From Drechmeria coniospora (taxonomy: Eukaryota; Ascomycota; Sordariomycetes; Hypocreales; Ophiocordycipitaceae), in contig NC_054389.1 of assembly GCF_001625195.1 (NCBI RefSeq), positions 4,088,520-4,152,519 of the forward strand: 64,000 nt of DNA, written 5' to 3'. Below are positions 43,764 through 57,699 of this stretch, piece after piece. A program made the translations under genes and the position numbers. Position 1 is the first letter of the stretch, and every line of letters begins with the position of its first letter. The notes below the pieces were generated by a model. The model searched no databases. It saw only the letters and a list, made by a program, of their open reading frames with translations, and was not told the origin of the DNA.

Positions 43764-46005
43764 TCACACGCTTCTCGCTTCGCTTGTTACTCTCCAAGCC
43801 GAGCTCGACTTGGGATCTGAATTACCATCCTCAAATGCGTTGTCATCGCTTGTCCACCCCATCGTCATCGTCGCCCAGAGATCATGAAACATGGGCGGTG
43901 CAGCTGCCTCGGATGGCCTCGATGGAGCTTGTGGCATCGGCATCGGTCCAAACTCAGCATCCCATAGGGGTAAGAATTGTTTCAGACTTCCATCCAGCAT
44001 AGGGCACCTATGATGCATGCTTTTGGCAGCGGGTTGCGCTTGCTCGACGGCCAAGAGGCGACGCTCGTACTTTTTCTCGACCACACCCAAGACGACTCGA
44101 AAGGCCGACAGCACGTCGACCCCTCTAGAGGCCGGCGTAATATTTGTCTCCTGGCACATCTTGGACAAAAACCGACCGAATTGAAGTTCTGACCGGGCAG
44201 TCGAAGAGTCATGCTCGGCACCCTGCGGCTGGTCGAAGGACAGGCGAAGTGCCTGGATGATGGCGAGTATGAGACGTGTCCAATCGCTGAGGGAAAATGC
44301 CAAGAATGATGCTTCCTCTAGAGAACTAACGTGCTCGAGGAACTCTCCGAGTTTCCGAGACGCGTCATATAACTTGAACGCGGTAGGCGGAAAAGGTCCA
44401 ACCCTCAACAAAGGGGACCCGGGACGAGGGAGGCTGAGAATGAGGCCGCCGTCGAGGTAAAACTCCATGAACATTGTCTGCATCGTCACAGGTGCTTTAG
44501 ACTGTTAGCATCCGTTTATGCGGTACAATGCAATGCAAGCCGATCGAGAATCATACGAGAATCGGCAGCGGCGGGAGGCAATCTAGCTTGCAGCTCACGA
44601 AATTGCAAGCCGAGGCCAGATAGGATCAGCCTACTGTGCTGCTCGCTTTGGTCTTTGCACTTTTGAGTCGCTTCGGATGCCTCGTATAGAATGCTCGACA
44701 GATGGTACAACGTAGAAAGCACCAGGTCTCCGTCGTCCTGCGCGTTTTCTTCGAGTATGTCGCAGCAGACATTTGTCCACGAGGTGAAGGCAACTGCAAG
44801 GCCTCGCTTTCCTTGCCAAGTGGCAGCAAAACTCGTTCCATCAGTGTCTCAACATGCGGAAGTGGGAGTCCATCTCTCGCCTTACGTCGAAATGATGTAT
44901 ATGTAGCCCAGATGAGCCCGGATACCGTCGAGCTGCTGGTCAGTCGCCACATGCACTCGTAGCTCATGCTGGGTTGTCAACGGCTCATCCAATTCGAGGT
45001 CGTGGATCAAGTCTCCTGCCATTCGCAGGTACTGAATCGCCTGCTTGTTCTTCGGTCGCAGGTGGAAGGGGTACCTGAAGGATGAGCATCGTCACCAGAC
45101 AAGCGGAGTCGGATAGGCGTACCACGCACAATAAATGAGAATACCCTGGAGCAGCTCCAGGCTCCTCTCACCACCAGCCACAAACTTGAGCCCGAGCACC
45201 TTTCTGAACTCGTCATCGTACAGGTTGTGCCCCTGGAGGGTCCTCGAACCAGACGCAGCAGCCAGAATTGCCAACAAGACAAAGGGTCTGGTGGCAGCGA
45301 GGCGCGGCACGGTCGCATCATGGGGAAGTAGAATGCAAGGAAAATATCCAAGCATCGATCGAAATGAAGTCAGAAGCGCCTCGGCCGATGCGAGGTTGAA
45401 CGATGGTGTTCCTTGGAATTCTTGGATCGAGTGTGTCGATGAAGCCGACGGGGTCGGAAGTGCCCGAGAAGAATGTGACGGCTCGGACATATCGAGATCA
45501 GCATCTTCTTGAAACAGTCTATCGACGAAAGCTTCATGAGAACCGTGTAAAGCGGCAAAGCTGTCGTCGGCCTCCGGCCTCGGGACAGCAAAGTCGATGC
45601 TGAAACTTTTGGACGGGCCTGGTGTCCGCGAGTGTGATTGTAGCCGCGCAGTGTCCTCGACCCTGCGAATTCTTCATTTCAGTAACATGGGCCTCTGTGC
45701 TCTACATCCAGATGCAGGTGCGGATACGGACGCGCGCAACTTACAGTTCGGCACCTAGAGGCAGCCTGCGGGTCCGGATCCGTGTCCGGGGACCAGGTCT
45801 CGAGATGCACTCCCTCTTCGACGCAAAGCATCTGTCACAACGAATAAGCTCTGAACAACCAGCTCAACTCTCCCCACCTTGACAAGCAGACAAACTTTTG
45901 ACAAATTCCAGGTCGTTCGCTGGGCTCGCATCGAATTTTGGTTACCCGGCAGGCCTCACATGCCGTCGACACTCTTCTCCGCACTGATCCGGGGTCGCCG
46001 TCCAT
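43764..46005 (-). CDS. Zn2Cys6 fungal transcription factor
   Basis: 643-aa regulator from six exons on the minus strand: 46005-45896, 45831-45745, 45662-45123, 45074-44886, 44831-44557, 44494-43764. The N-terminus carries the binuclear zinc cluster: RRRVSTACEACRVTKIRCEP, then CQKCFASKREC, with exact spacing C-x2-C-x6-C ... C-x2-C-x6-C, followed by a basic RTRIRTRRL linker. An intron falls inside the cluster (45832-45895). The middle homology region follows (FVLLAILAAASG; YPFHLRPKNKQAIQYLRMAGDLIHDLEL; LDGIRAHLGYIYIISTFAATW). No single frame is long, so the gene is easily missed. Phases close over all five introns (48-82 nt). The target pathway is unknown; there is no obvious biosynthetic cluster next to it. 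Confidence 0.87.
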
Positions 46006-46397
46006 TCATTCCCTCGTTTCCTCCAAAATTCAGGTACAATGATCCCCCCGAGATATTAATTGCAATGCAAATTTTCCGTACGCAGAACTCAGCATGAACC
46101 GTCCCTGAGATTGATGGATGCGGAGGAGAGTCGAGTCGATGGGTTCCACAGCTCCGAAGTCGTTCGGATATACTTACGGAGTAATACTTGTACATGTAAT
46201 ACAGCGCATGTACTCCGTACTTAAGTAATGTATAAAACATAAAGTGGGGCATCGTCCTGGCATGTTCTTCGTATTCGTATTCGTCGTGATTCATTGCCAC
46301 CACAACGTCACTCCTGAACCGGACCTATCCTGTCCGCTTACAAAAGCAACTATCTGTTTGGAACATATGTGGCATCCTCAGATGTTGGGTCAACATC
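46006..46397. other. Promoter of Zn2Cys6 factor and 3' end of MYND-like gene
   Basis: 392 bp upstream of the regulator start and downstream of the MYND-like stop (both minus strand). It holds a small GTAC cluster at 46165-46225 with an exact GTACTCCGTAC at 46210-46220. No gene. Confidence 0.5.
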
Positions 46398-47751
46398 TCA
46401 GATAACTCGTACTATCTGCAATCCTGGATTCAACTCCTGGAGCGTGCGGTCCACGGCCTCCGTCGCGGGCGCGACAAGCATTCCAGCCCCTGACGGCTCC
46501 GTCCTTGTGTGGTGACATGTCCAACGGTGCTCGGTAACGTTCTTCGCCGCACAGCTGTCGGAGCAGTACAGCGTCATCTGCTTCCTTTCCAGGCATTCAT
46601 TGCATGAGACGGCCGTACAAGTGCCGTCGTTCATCTCCACGTCCTTGTCCTCAAGCTGAACACACTTTTCGCCAGCCTCGCAACTATGTTCTTCTTCCAC
46701 ATGCTCATTCTGCAACTTCATCAGCATTTCTCCATCAAGCGAGGCGTTACTTTCATCTGGCACTCACGTGACCGATGTGGTAACACTCTTCGGTACAATA
46801 CACCGTCAGATTCTTTCGCCCTCCCATGTGAGCCATGGCCTGGCAGAAGGAGCACGAAAGCAGCTCCTTGTAGTCTACCGTCTTCCCACAAACCAAGCAG
46901 GCTGGTGGGTTTTGAAGCATGCCGCTCGGGGCCGACGGGGCATTTTTGCTGGATAACCGTCCCTTAGCCAGTTTCTTGTGCTGCTCAAATGCCGTCCTGG
47001 CTCTCCGGAGCTCGCCCAGTCGTCTTGTGTGCTTGTCTCGCAGCGATTGCGAGCTTCTGGTTGCCTTTAAATCGGACGCAACTCTGTCCATGATGCCCTC
47101 CAGTGTCAGACTGTCGCTGTGCCGGTACTCGTCCAGATATTGCTGGGCGCTGTCTAGAACAAGGCCGGAGGACTTGTCATGGAAGAATTCGGCCATGTAG
47201 AGCTTCTTCAACTCCTCAGCATTATCCTGTACGGCCGCCACTCGCTCTGCAAATGCCTCGACGCTCAGTGGCCAGTCCGCTGGTTTTCCGATTCCCTCCA
47301 GCATCTTGCCCACCAGTTCCGCCCTTGGTTGGCCAGGGTTATCCAGCATCAGCCTATGCTCTTCTTGATTGGCCAGCTGGACCGTCGTCGTGATGAAGTC
47401 GGGGTACGTTCGCAAGACCCATCGATACCACGCCTCTTTCTCGGACTCTATCCTGGCCTCAATGGATCTGACGCTCCTCTTGCGAGCCTTGGCTTCTTCA
47501 AATAGACCCTCAAGCTCGTGGAGGAACGCCTTCCGGCCAGTGAACCACTCCCGGCCCTGGCTGTCCATGTATCTCTGCCGTATTCGATCCAACACCTTCT
47601 CATAGCAGTTCGAGCAATTTCCCACCTGATCATTGACGCAATTTTTCGCACACGAGCTTTTGATAGAGTCTACCTCAGCCAGGCAAAGTTGCCCTTGCTT
47701 CTTCGCCGTGTTGAGCTCGGTCCAGTGTTCCGGCATGGCATGAGCCGACAT
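46398..47751 (-). CDS. MYND-like zinc finger protein of unknown function
   Basis: 431 aa from exons 47751-46768 and 46709-46398. The N-terminal half is alpha-helical and charged, with likely coiled coil (RDKHTRRLGELRRARTAFEQ) and a Cys cluster near residues 34-50 (CAKNCVNDQVGNCSNC). The C-terminal half carries two zinc-type cysteine clusters: CLVCGKTVDYKELLSCSFC with YCTEECYH, and CNECLERKQMTLYCSDSC with EHRWTCHH. The last has the YCSxxC...HRxxC ending of MYND fingers. The 58-nt intron (donor GTGAGT, branch GCTGATG) joins CYHIGH to NEHVEEE and lies between the two clusters. I do not recognise a named orthologue. MYND fingers usually bind proline-rich peptides; role and location are open. Confidence 0.8.
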
Positions 47752-48376
47752 TTCTGCAGATAAGACCGAGCAGACCGAGCAAAAAACCTGTAGCTGTTAG
47801 CCTCACTGGAGGCACAGCATCAAAACGTATTTGTCAACACGCAGCGACTGTTTTGTCGTGATTCTAACGTGACTCTGTCGGTTCGGCTATTTGTCGGAGG
47901 CGTGTTGGAAATGCGCGAAAGAACCTCAATGTTGCGTCACCAGAAAAGAAATCCAGAAAATAGGGGGAATCACATTTACGAACGAGACGGCGGTCAACAA
48001 GAAAGATGTCGAGCGTTGCATTCGTTGGCTTGTATGGTCGGTATCTGCTATGAAGTAGGCGATATGCGCTAGGCTGACAATTCACTCCCACCCCTACTTG
48101 TGTATAAACTGCAGCTTTCCCGTATTTAGCCGAATTTCTGCCGACCTTCTCCAACTATACTTAGTACAGTAATTCGAATCCCGACTCCTTTTCCACCTTA
48201 GGTGGACATACTTACGACAACGATTTACCAGCCTTGCGATCAACCCACCAGCACCTAGCTCTTGAGGGTTTTTATTTGTATCGCGACGCGCTCCCTCAGC
48301 CGCTGGACTGTGCGGCTTGCCTTCAGCCTGCTCGTTGCTGCATCCGGTCTACTTGCGATTTTTCGTTCCCGCTGCA
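47752..48376. promoter_or_regulatory. Divergent promoter MYND-like / SF3b10
   Basis: 625 bp between the start codons of the MYND-like gene (minus) and SF3b10 (plus); it should contain both promoters. No repeat island and no ORF of note. Confidence 0.45.
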
Positions 48377-48782
48377 ATGGTAAGCCCTTCAACGTTCCTG
48401 TATTGGTTGACTTTACCGAGAACCTTCCCCGCCCCTGACATTTCCTTCCAGGCCGACAAGCTCCGAAATCAGCAAGAACTCGACCGTCTTCAGGCGAAGT
48501 TCCTCGGGACTGGCCACCCAGACACCTCAAGCTGGGAGTGGACGACGAACCTCCAGCGCGACACGTATTCGTCCGTGGTCGGCCATCGACCTATGCTTGC
48601 CTATATTGCTGTTGCAGAAAACGAGCCGATCAGCAAAGTCCGCGCAGCCCTGATTCGAGTATACCTCTCCAGTCCGCTATCCACCATTCATAGCTAACAA
48701 TCCTCAGAAAATGGTCCAGCCTAGTGGCCCTCCACCAGGGCCTGATGACGACGTGGATCTCCCGCGTGAGAGGAACGCTTGA
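48377..48782 (+). CDS. Splicing factor 3B subunit 5 (SF3b10)
   Basis: 94-aa component of the U2 snRNP SF3b complex, close in length and sequence to SF3B5 of animals. Exons 48377-48379, 48452-48658 and 48708-48782. Motifs: MADKLRNQQELDRLQAKFLGTGH, SWEWTTNLQRDTYSSVVGHRP, AYIAVAENEPISKVR and KMVQPSGPPPGPDDD. The first coding exon is the ATG alone: the donor GTAAGC follows the start codon directly and the acceptor CCAG precedes GCC GAC AAG. The second intron is 49 nt. The gene is too short and split for a plain ORF scan. The next gene downstream is convergent NSE3, 188 bp away. Confidence 0.93.
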
Positions 48783-48970
48783 CTCTTCAGCCCGTCGTTA
48801 TTGGTTTGATTATTAGTGGCGTTATTGGGAGATACCCCCGGCAGGCGGTAAAGATCACACGTTTCAGGATTTCCTGCGCTCTTTTGTTTATTCATACAAA
48901 TATGACGCAGAACTGCGTGCACAGGGCGAGCAGGATCGGTCGAGTTCACATTATTCTCGAAATGCGTGAG

Positions 48971-50094
48971 CTAGTCTTCGCCATTGCCTTCGCCACCACC
49001 GGCTGGGCTTCCATATTCCCCCGTTCCGTTCTCGCCCCCTCCGCCGGTTGCTCCTTGCCTTGCCTTCATTCCAAAGCTGGCACGTAGCTTCTTCTCCATA
49101 TCCGGGCTCCATTCGTCGTATACTTCCCTCACCATTCCCATGACGCCGTCGAGCCCGACTTCTTCCTTCGCCCGCGGTCCTACGTGCCAAGTGATGGTGT
49201 GGTCTCCGTCATGCCCGATTGGAGGCCGTTCAACTTTCTTCACCACGTAACCTTGCCTCTCCATCTTCTTCAGCGTTACTTCTGTTTTTTCGTTGGTAAA
49301 GTTTTGGTCCGCATTCAGGCGCATGAGGTATCGCTTGAGCTTCTGTTCGCTCAGTTCGCCAGCGTTCAGCCATATCAAGGAAACAACAAGAGTGTAGAAG
49401 GCAGCATATGAGGCTTCCTCTTCTGCGCTCGGCGTTCTTGATGGCTTGATAATGGCAGCGGTGCGGTACGCCGCTGGTAGTGTCGACGTTAGGATGTACG
49501 ATCCGGAGCCAGTTTTAACCTGCGAGTGCGAGTTCATCGCTGGGAGACGTTAGCTTCAGCTAGGGAGTCGAGCAACGGCAACAGAATGACCTTGTCTTTT
49601 TTCTTGCAGTGACATCTTCTCTCGGACCGGCAACTCTCGAAGCTCCATGCCCCAGACGGCTCGAAGCTGTGTTTGTGCCAGAGCAAATATCCGTTTGAAG
49701 GAACGGCCTTGGTTCAGGAGAACTATGCCTTTCGTCAGCTGTACCGGTTTCTGTTCCTATGTGTACCAGTTTTACTTACCCCTCTCTTTGATTCCATCCC
49801 TCCGTATCGCCGTCCGAGAATATTCGCAAGAAAGGGCGTATCGAACCAACTTCTTGGCCAACTGATTGTCGGCGTTGTGATTTCGGTCACCGTCAACATC
49901 CACGCCATCCCCGGAATCGTAATCGGGCTCATCATCCGAGTGACCACGATTCTGGCGTTGTCGAGGCGGGGCATCTTCCTCCGATTCCTCGTCTTCGGCC
50001 TGTTTATCGTCGTTAGCAAATTTCGCTCTAGTCTGCTCCCGAAGGTGGCATGGCGTTGCGGTACCGGACGTCTCCTTCTCTGGGACGGGGGCAT
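48971..50094 (-). CDS. NSE3: NSE3-type MAGE-domain subunit of Smc5/6
   Basis: 316-aa protein from exons 50094-50065, 49999-49780, 49722-49591 and 49539-48971. The MAGE homology domain is plain after splicing: QLAKKLVRYALSCEYSRTAIRRDGIKE, then VLLNQGRSFKRIFALAQTQL, AVWGMELRELPVREK, and GSGSYILTSTLPAAYR. Nse3 pairs with Nse1 and Nse4 in the Smc5/6 complex, which acts in DNA repair and replication. A 10-residue first exon (MPPSQRRRRP) joins an acidic stretch (AEDEESEEDAP) through a 65-nt intron with a textbook GCTAAC branch. The C-terminus is a Gly-rich tail (TGGGGENGTGEYG) beyond the usual domain end. All three introns are 51-65 nt. Confidence 0.9.
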
Positions 50095-50442
50095 TGTGGA
50101 TTAGTTAAATCAACGACGCGTCACGCGCGATCGTTTTTGTTTCGGCCCGTAGTTATTGTAGGAAGTTTTGATTGACTTTATTTGTGTTGCAGTGCGAGTC
50201 GTTGGTTCAAATCATCTTTTCAATTGACAAGCAACAGTCAAGTTAGTTGCCATTGTCGCGGGGTGATGAGACGCGTCGGCACCTGTAGCAATTAATCTAG
50301 TTGTATCGATAAGACTTATCGTTATCAGCGATCGTCTTGACCCTCCGCAAACTAGTTCTCAGTTCCATACAGTAGATGAGCAGACTTCCAGACCGCTATC
50401 GCAGTGTAGCGACAGTTGCACCTGATCTACCCGGAATTCCCC
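50095..50442. promoter_or_regulatory. Bidirectional promoter NSE3 / SLS1
   Basis: 348 bp between divergent start codons, so both promoters overlap. It contains a GATA-rich inverted stretch near 50305-50335 (ATCGATAAGACTTATCG), which reads as AAGTCTTATCGAT on the other strand. Regulatory role is inferred from position. Confidence 0.55.
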
Positions 50443-53206
50443 ATGTTGTCTCGGGCGATCGCACTGCCGCGCATGTGCCTAACATGCCGCTTCGTCCTCG
50501 CACGTTGCAACACGATTCACGAGACTTATCGACGGAAACATCACGACAATCAGCTGCGAAGCTTCACGTATGACTCGAGACCTTCTAGCAAGGAGAGAAT
50601 AGAAGCATTGATATCTGGATCGATCGCCGACGAAGAATATGCACCGGGGGCCAAATCCAAAGGCCGCAATAGGAGAAATCGAAGAGGAAATTTTCAGAGA
50701 AAGGGCAGTAGATCGGATGACGATGATGAACCTGCTGAATGGGAGCTTCCTCCAAAGCCGGCCGCCCATGCGCCTCCTCCTCAGTCCTGCCTCGAGATTC
50801 CTGAAATACAAGAAACTTCCGAACCATGCACCGAAGATTTGAAGTCACCATCAGAAGACCTACCCTTGGATAATAAGCCACAGCCCCTCGAGCCACGTCC
50901 AGCGAGGCCGCGGCGGGTGTTTAGCCATGGTTTGCTGCGCCACCAGGATCTCGGTGTCACGGTGCTAGGAAAACCGATTGAGGCCCTCATAATAAAAAAC
51001 CCAAATAAGATGCGGAATCTGAGGAAGCCGTTGCCGATACTTGAGGAAGATACGGCGGTCACGGGTTCTCCTGTGCACTGGGGAGACAATGTTCCAATGG
51101 ACGACGACTGCAGTTCAGACTTTTCTGCCGAAGTGCAAAGAAATATTGAGGAACTGCGTCCTAAATATTCGACAGTGCTGCGAAGGAAAGACTTCGACAA
51201 ACTCATGAGTGCCCTCGTCGATGGGTTTACTGGGAGCCAGCTGATCGACTACTTTAGCAAGGGCAACAGTGACTCGATGCTGAATGCAGCAGACACTCCG
51301 TCCTACTCATGGTTGGTTAGGCGTGATCCATGGGTAGCAGCACAGTCAAACCAATGGGGCGTTCTCAAGCCCAAACAGAAACAGGCAGTGTTGATTATGA
51401 CGACCATGTGGAAATTGGAGATCCAGGAGCAGGTCGAGGGCTTAGGTAGGACGTTGATATGGCTCAAGCCGGACACATTCCGCCTCCTTGTCCGTACGTA
51501 CTCATGCTATTCTCATGATTTCACCAATAACATTACTCTTCAGGCACCCCCAACCGAGTCATCGAATCATTGAGAGCCGATTTCTTGGATACATCAAACA
51601 ATGAGAGGATATCAACGAATCTTGACGATTTCCGGATAGCCATGTACACTCGCAAGTCAACTGTTCCCCTTATTCTGGACCGAATCGACGAGGCCGTTCG
51701 ATTGATTTCGTCTAAAACAATATCGACGAAGCATATTTCGAAAGACAATCTCCTCAGTCCTGTCCTTGAAGAACTCGAACGCATCACCAATACGGTTCTG
51801 GAGCACCAGGCCAAGCACTCGGTACCTTGCGCTGCCGTTGACTTCCCCATCGCTTCCAATGCTAACTCCACCAGGAGCTTTCGATATCGTGGCTTGCCGA
51901 CATCGGCCAGTCCCAAGCGACCCCCGGGTCGAATGACGCATCGATGTGTACAATCCCGACAGAAACTCCAGCAGACATCGTGTTGCGATTGTTGTTGACC
52001 CGGCGACAGTCAAAAGACGAGTTTAGCGATGTCCAAATTCTCTCTCCGAACAACAGCGATGTCAACGATGGCATCTTTCTGGAGCATCACCGGGAGAAAA
52101 AGGCCATGTCCTGGAGAGACAAGATGCGACGATGGTCGCGATACGTCACCCCTATCTACAAAGAATCTTCTGCGGATGGCAAGCCATTGAGTCTGCCCAG
52201 CAAAGCTCTACTCCGAAAATCATCTGGCGTGACTGTAGGCGATCAAATCCCAAATCATGTTACGGCTACCTTTGGACACATCCTCCACACAGAGGACGAT
52301 GTGAGGGAGACCAAGATGGCGAAGAACCGACGCATTCTCTTCCCCGTGGTCCCGCACCCTGCGGCGTTAACATCGGTCACTGTCAGCAAAAACAACGCCA
52401 TCGTGCAGTCCGCCTCCATCGTCCTCAATTTCACCCCCGACCCAACACCACCATTGCCTCATGGGCAGGCCAATCTCCCCCCCCAGATTCGCCTCCGGCT
52501 CCCCGTCAACCCGGACAACGACCTGGCGGCGTTTTCCGTACCTCCCGACTCGACACTCGAAGGCATCGCACCGTGGCAGGTCAAGGACATTCTGCTACCC
52601 GGCGAAACCGTCGACGTTCGTCTAACACAGCACCGCTTCCTCCCACTCAATGCCAACCAGTCTTCGTTGAAGGCATTCCTCGCCGCGTCTGAGTTCAACC
52701 TTCTCGCCGGTCAACTCAGAACCCCGAGCAGGACCCGATTCTCCATCCCCAGCAGCTGGCTACCCAAGGGAGACCAGTCAACGACGGAGCAAACGCCTGA
52801 AGTTCCTTACCTCTTTACGGGCCTCGAGGTTCATCAGGTCGTCGAGCTGGCATGGCACGGTCACATCCTCCGCTACAGCAGCATCGAAGCCGGCCAGCAC
52901 GCCGGCCAGCGACGGGAACTCTCCCTCCACGCAAATCTTGGCGACCTCCATGCCATAGGGCAAAACAAGACTTTTTTGCAGCTCGTGGAGGAAGTGGCCT
53001 TGGGGAAACACTTCCCATGGCAGGATGGACACAAGCTCATGCAGCAGTGCTCAGGCGACGAGTTTACTGGGGCTCAGATAATAGATGAGCCGTGTTATGA
53101 TGAGACGGTCTCGACTCGGGAAGCAGACGCCGAGGTCTCGAGCGAAGAGGCAGGACCCTTGGGCGTGAACTCCCTCGATAACAGCGAGGCGGCGCGAAGG
53201 CCTTGA
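50443..53206 (+). CDS. SLS1: Mitochondrial inner-membrane regulator SLS1-like
   Basis: 886-aa protein from exons 50443-51493, 51544-51821 and 51875-53206. It resembles the fungal Sls1 family, mitochondrial proteins that link transcription and translation of mitochondrial genes at the inner membrane. The N-terminus (MLSRAIALPRMCLTCRFVLARC) is a good presequence. It is followed by a basic, disordered region (KGRNRRNRRGNFQRKG) and Pro-rich linker, then the conserved body, for example LRRKDFDKLMSALVDGFTGS, KPDTFRLLVRTPNRVIESL, RLRLPVNPDNDLAAFSVPP and HFPWQDGHKLMQQCSG. Both introns (50 and 53 nt) use GTAC donors, the second with a GCTAAC branch. The ATG at 50443 is preferred over a TTG at 50416. 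Family assignment rests on remembered similarity and organisation, so it is a little below certain. Confidence 0.82.
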
Positions 53207-53614
53207 CCAAATTTTCAGGTAGCATACAAGCAAAACTTTTGACCAAATCTTCAGAAAGGTACCATGTACTGTGCAAGAGCAGCAGACGTGGATTGACACA
53301 GGTCGTACGATGGTCAGGGAAATGTTTTCGCTGTCACTGGCACGTTGCAGGCACGGGGTCGCAAGGCGAGCGAGGGAAGTGGAAAACGCAGGCAACACTT
53401 CTAGACTCTAAGTTTTTGATTGGTAAAGGACACCATGAGAAGTCCGAAGTAGAAAAACCCAAATCTCAGCCCCTCATTATGTGCCCGAGACCAAAGGCCA
53501 GTGCTCATCCGTAGCAAAGTAGATCGTATCGTCGTAGAAGTGATTACACAACGCCCCAGAACTCAAGCTACCACTAACTCGAGCGCCGAGTGTCGAGCCG
53601 ATGACAAAGACCGC
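53207..53614. other. Convergent 3' spacer SLS1 / TEF1
   Basis: About 400 bp between two stop codons. It should contain both polyadenylation regions. Nothing else seen. Confidence 0.5.
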
Positions 53615-55628
<2,014 letters not shown>

Positions 55629-56109
55629 GTTGACGGTGTTGTTGGATTGAAATTGGGAGACGATTGGATTGCTTGACTGAGCTTAACTGCAGACAATGCT
55701 TGTGTCAGTTGAGGTAGCTCTGCGACGACGAGGGCGGCGATGATGCTTCAGGCAAGGCCGAGGGAAGGCAACGTACAAATCGCAGATCGGATGCTTGAAC
55801 CGGGTATGCGAGACAAAGAGCAGAAAGAGAGAAAATTTCGCAAAGCAAAGGTGGGAGGAGGAGATTTAAAAGGTGGGTGGAGGGGGGTGGAGCAGCTGCT
55901 GCTCCTCCCTGCGCGGGGCAACCAGAGGGGCAGCCTGAACGGACTAGCGGCCTAGCCCTAACAAGCCGAAGGCTATTTTCCCTCTACGCAGGAAAATTTC
56001 GTTCTGACGTGGTCTGCTGTGCGTGAGCAAGGAGCCAATCAGGTTCAATGAGCCGTTTCCATTTGGTGGGTGTGGCAGCTGCAGCAGCAGCAAGATTCGG
56101 GGATGATTG

Positions 56110-57300
56110 TGCCTGGCTCTGTACTTGCGGTCGCTCACAGTTACCTACTACATGCAAGGTGCTAAAGTTCCACCACTGTGCAACTACTGCAAGTACAGGG
56201 AATACAAGTACTTGCTTGTACAGTAGGTGCACTGAAGTACTTACTTAAGTACACCTACTGTACTACGTATCAGAGGCAGGTACAGTACTTACAGCAGGGA
56301 GTTGTCTGAAAGTACTGTACCACATAATAAGTACACGCAGCTACTTACGAAGGTTGGCTGGTCCCTACTCCGTACAGGCTGCAGTAATGATGTGCGCCCC
56401 ATAGCACTGTGTTTATTCATTGACACGAGTGCGGTCATACGAGCATGGCTGCAACTACTATTACTAGTTAGTAGTATGCAGCACTTGTATCAAGAAGTCG
56501 TTGAAGGCGCACTCGTGCAGACGCAGGTATTTGCGCGATCAGCCCCCAGCCTGCACGCTACTATTCGGTACTGCCAAGCAACAACAAGTACAGGCGACAA
56601 GAAAGGTTGGATTGTCTGATGGCGGGATATACTTGCAACTACTCACCTGACCTACATGAACAGAGACGGAGTATAGGAAGGTAATAGTGGAAGGCCACCA
56701 CTGTCAACTGGTGATGGGAGGCAACTCCTAATACCGCAAACGGTTAACCACGGTCAACGCTCGCCGCCTGCGGTTTGTGTTGGATTCGCACAGCCTGCGC
56801 AAGAGGACCCTTGATGGCCGTCCTCCGGTCGAGAACCTTGGGGTTTTGCATGTGTCGTTCAAGGGAAATCTGGGTTCATGCGTCAAAACTCACAGGGCCC
56901 ACCACTAACTGATACTTTTGCGAATGTCAGAAGGGCCGTCAGCAATGCCCGCCTTGCCCGGATGATTCATTCTAGCGCAACACCTGGTACAGAGGTTACA
57001 GGCATACTCCGTACAGCACTGGTAGCTTCTCGGGAGTACAGTATTGTAGGTGTACTGTACACTGAAGTACAAATACAGAATGGGCTCGACATCTAATAGC
57101 GGACAATACTCCAGGGGAAAATGCAAATCCTGCAAGTACCAGCACGTACGTACGTGTTGTGTTAGTACAAGAACAGGGCAAGTACGGAGCAAGTGTACAT
57201 ATAAGTACTGTCCTCCGTATTGTAAGTACTGTAAGTTGGTACCTCCAACGTGTGATGTTGACCGATACGACCTCATCCCGTTGGCAGGGACAAGGTGGAG
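56110..57300. repeat. GTAC-rich intergenic island
   Basis: Two dense patches (56190-56380 and 56995-57250) of GTACTTAC, AAGTACTG and CTCCGTAC words, around a non-repetitive core. No ORF of interest. Confidence 0.7.
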
Positions 57301-57699
57301 ACGAGCTGGACGTCACTGTTCCGTCCTGGTACCTACTTTACAACTAGGCCCTTGGATAGCTCGGAGGCGATTTAGCAGCCCATCACCCATCCGCGGCAAC
57401 CCTTTCCAAAAGCTGCACCAATCCGCATGCGAAGCGGTCCAAACCCTAACATCAGACACAGAATGTTTGGACGGACGGTTCTGTGCGGTGTGACTCACGA
57501 GCCCCTGTTTTGTATGAATGTTGGTGGTGACTCGGTCGGGGACGGATGATACCAGTGTTGGAATTCGACAGGCACCGTGCCATGTGCGAGCACAGGTGCA
57601 ATGGGCTAGTTGTATTTGGGTGCTATCGAAGGTAATGCACTGTTCCGCACGGTACCTTGCAACTGACTGCAAGGTGATGCCAGCAGGCACATGCATGGT

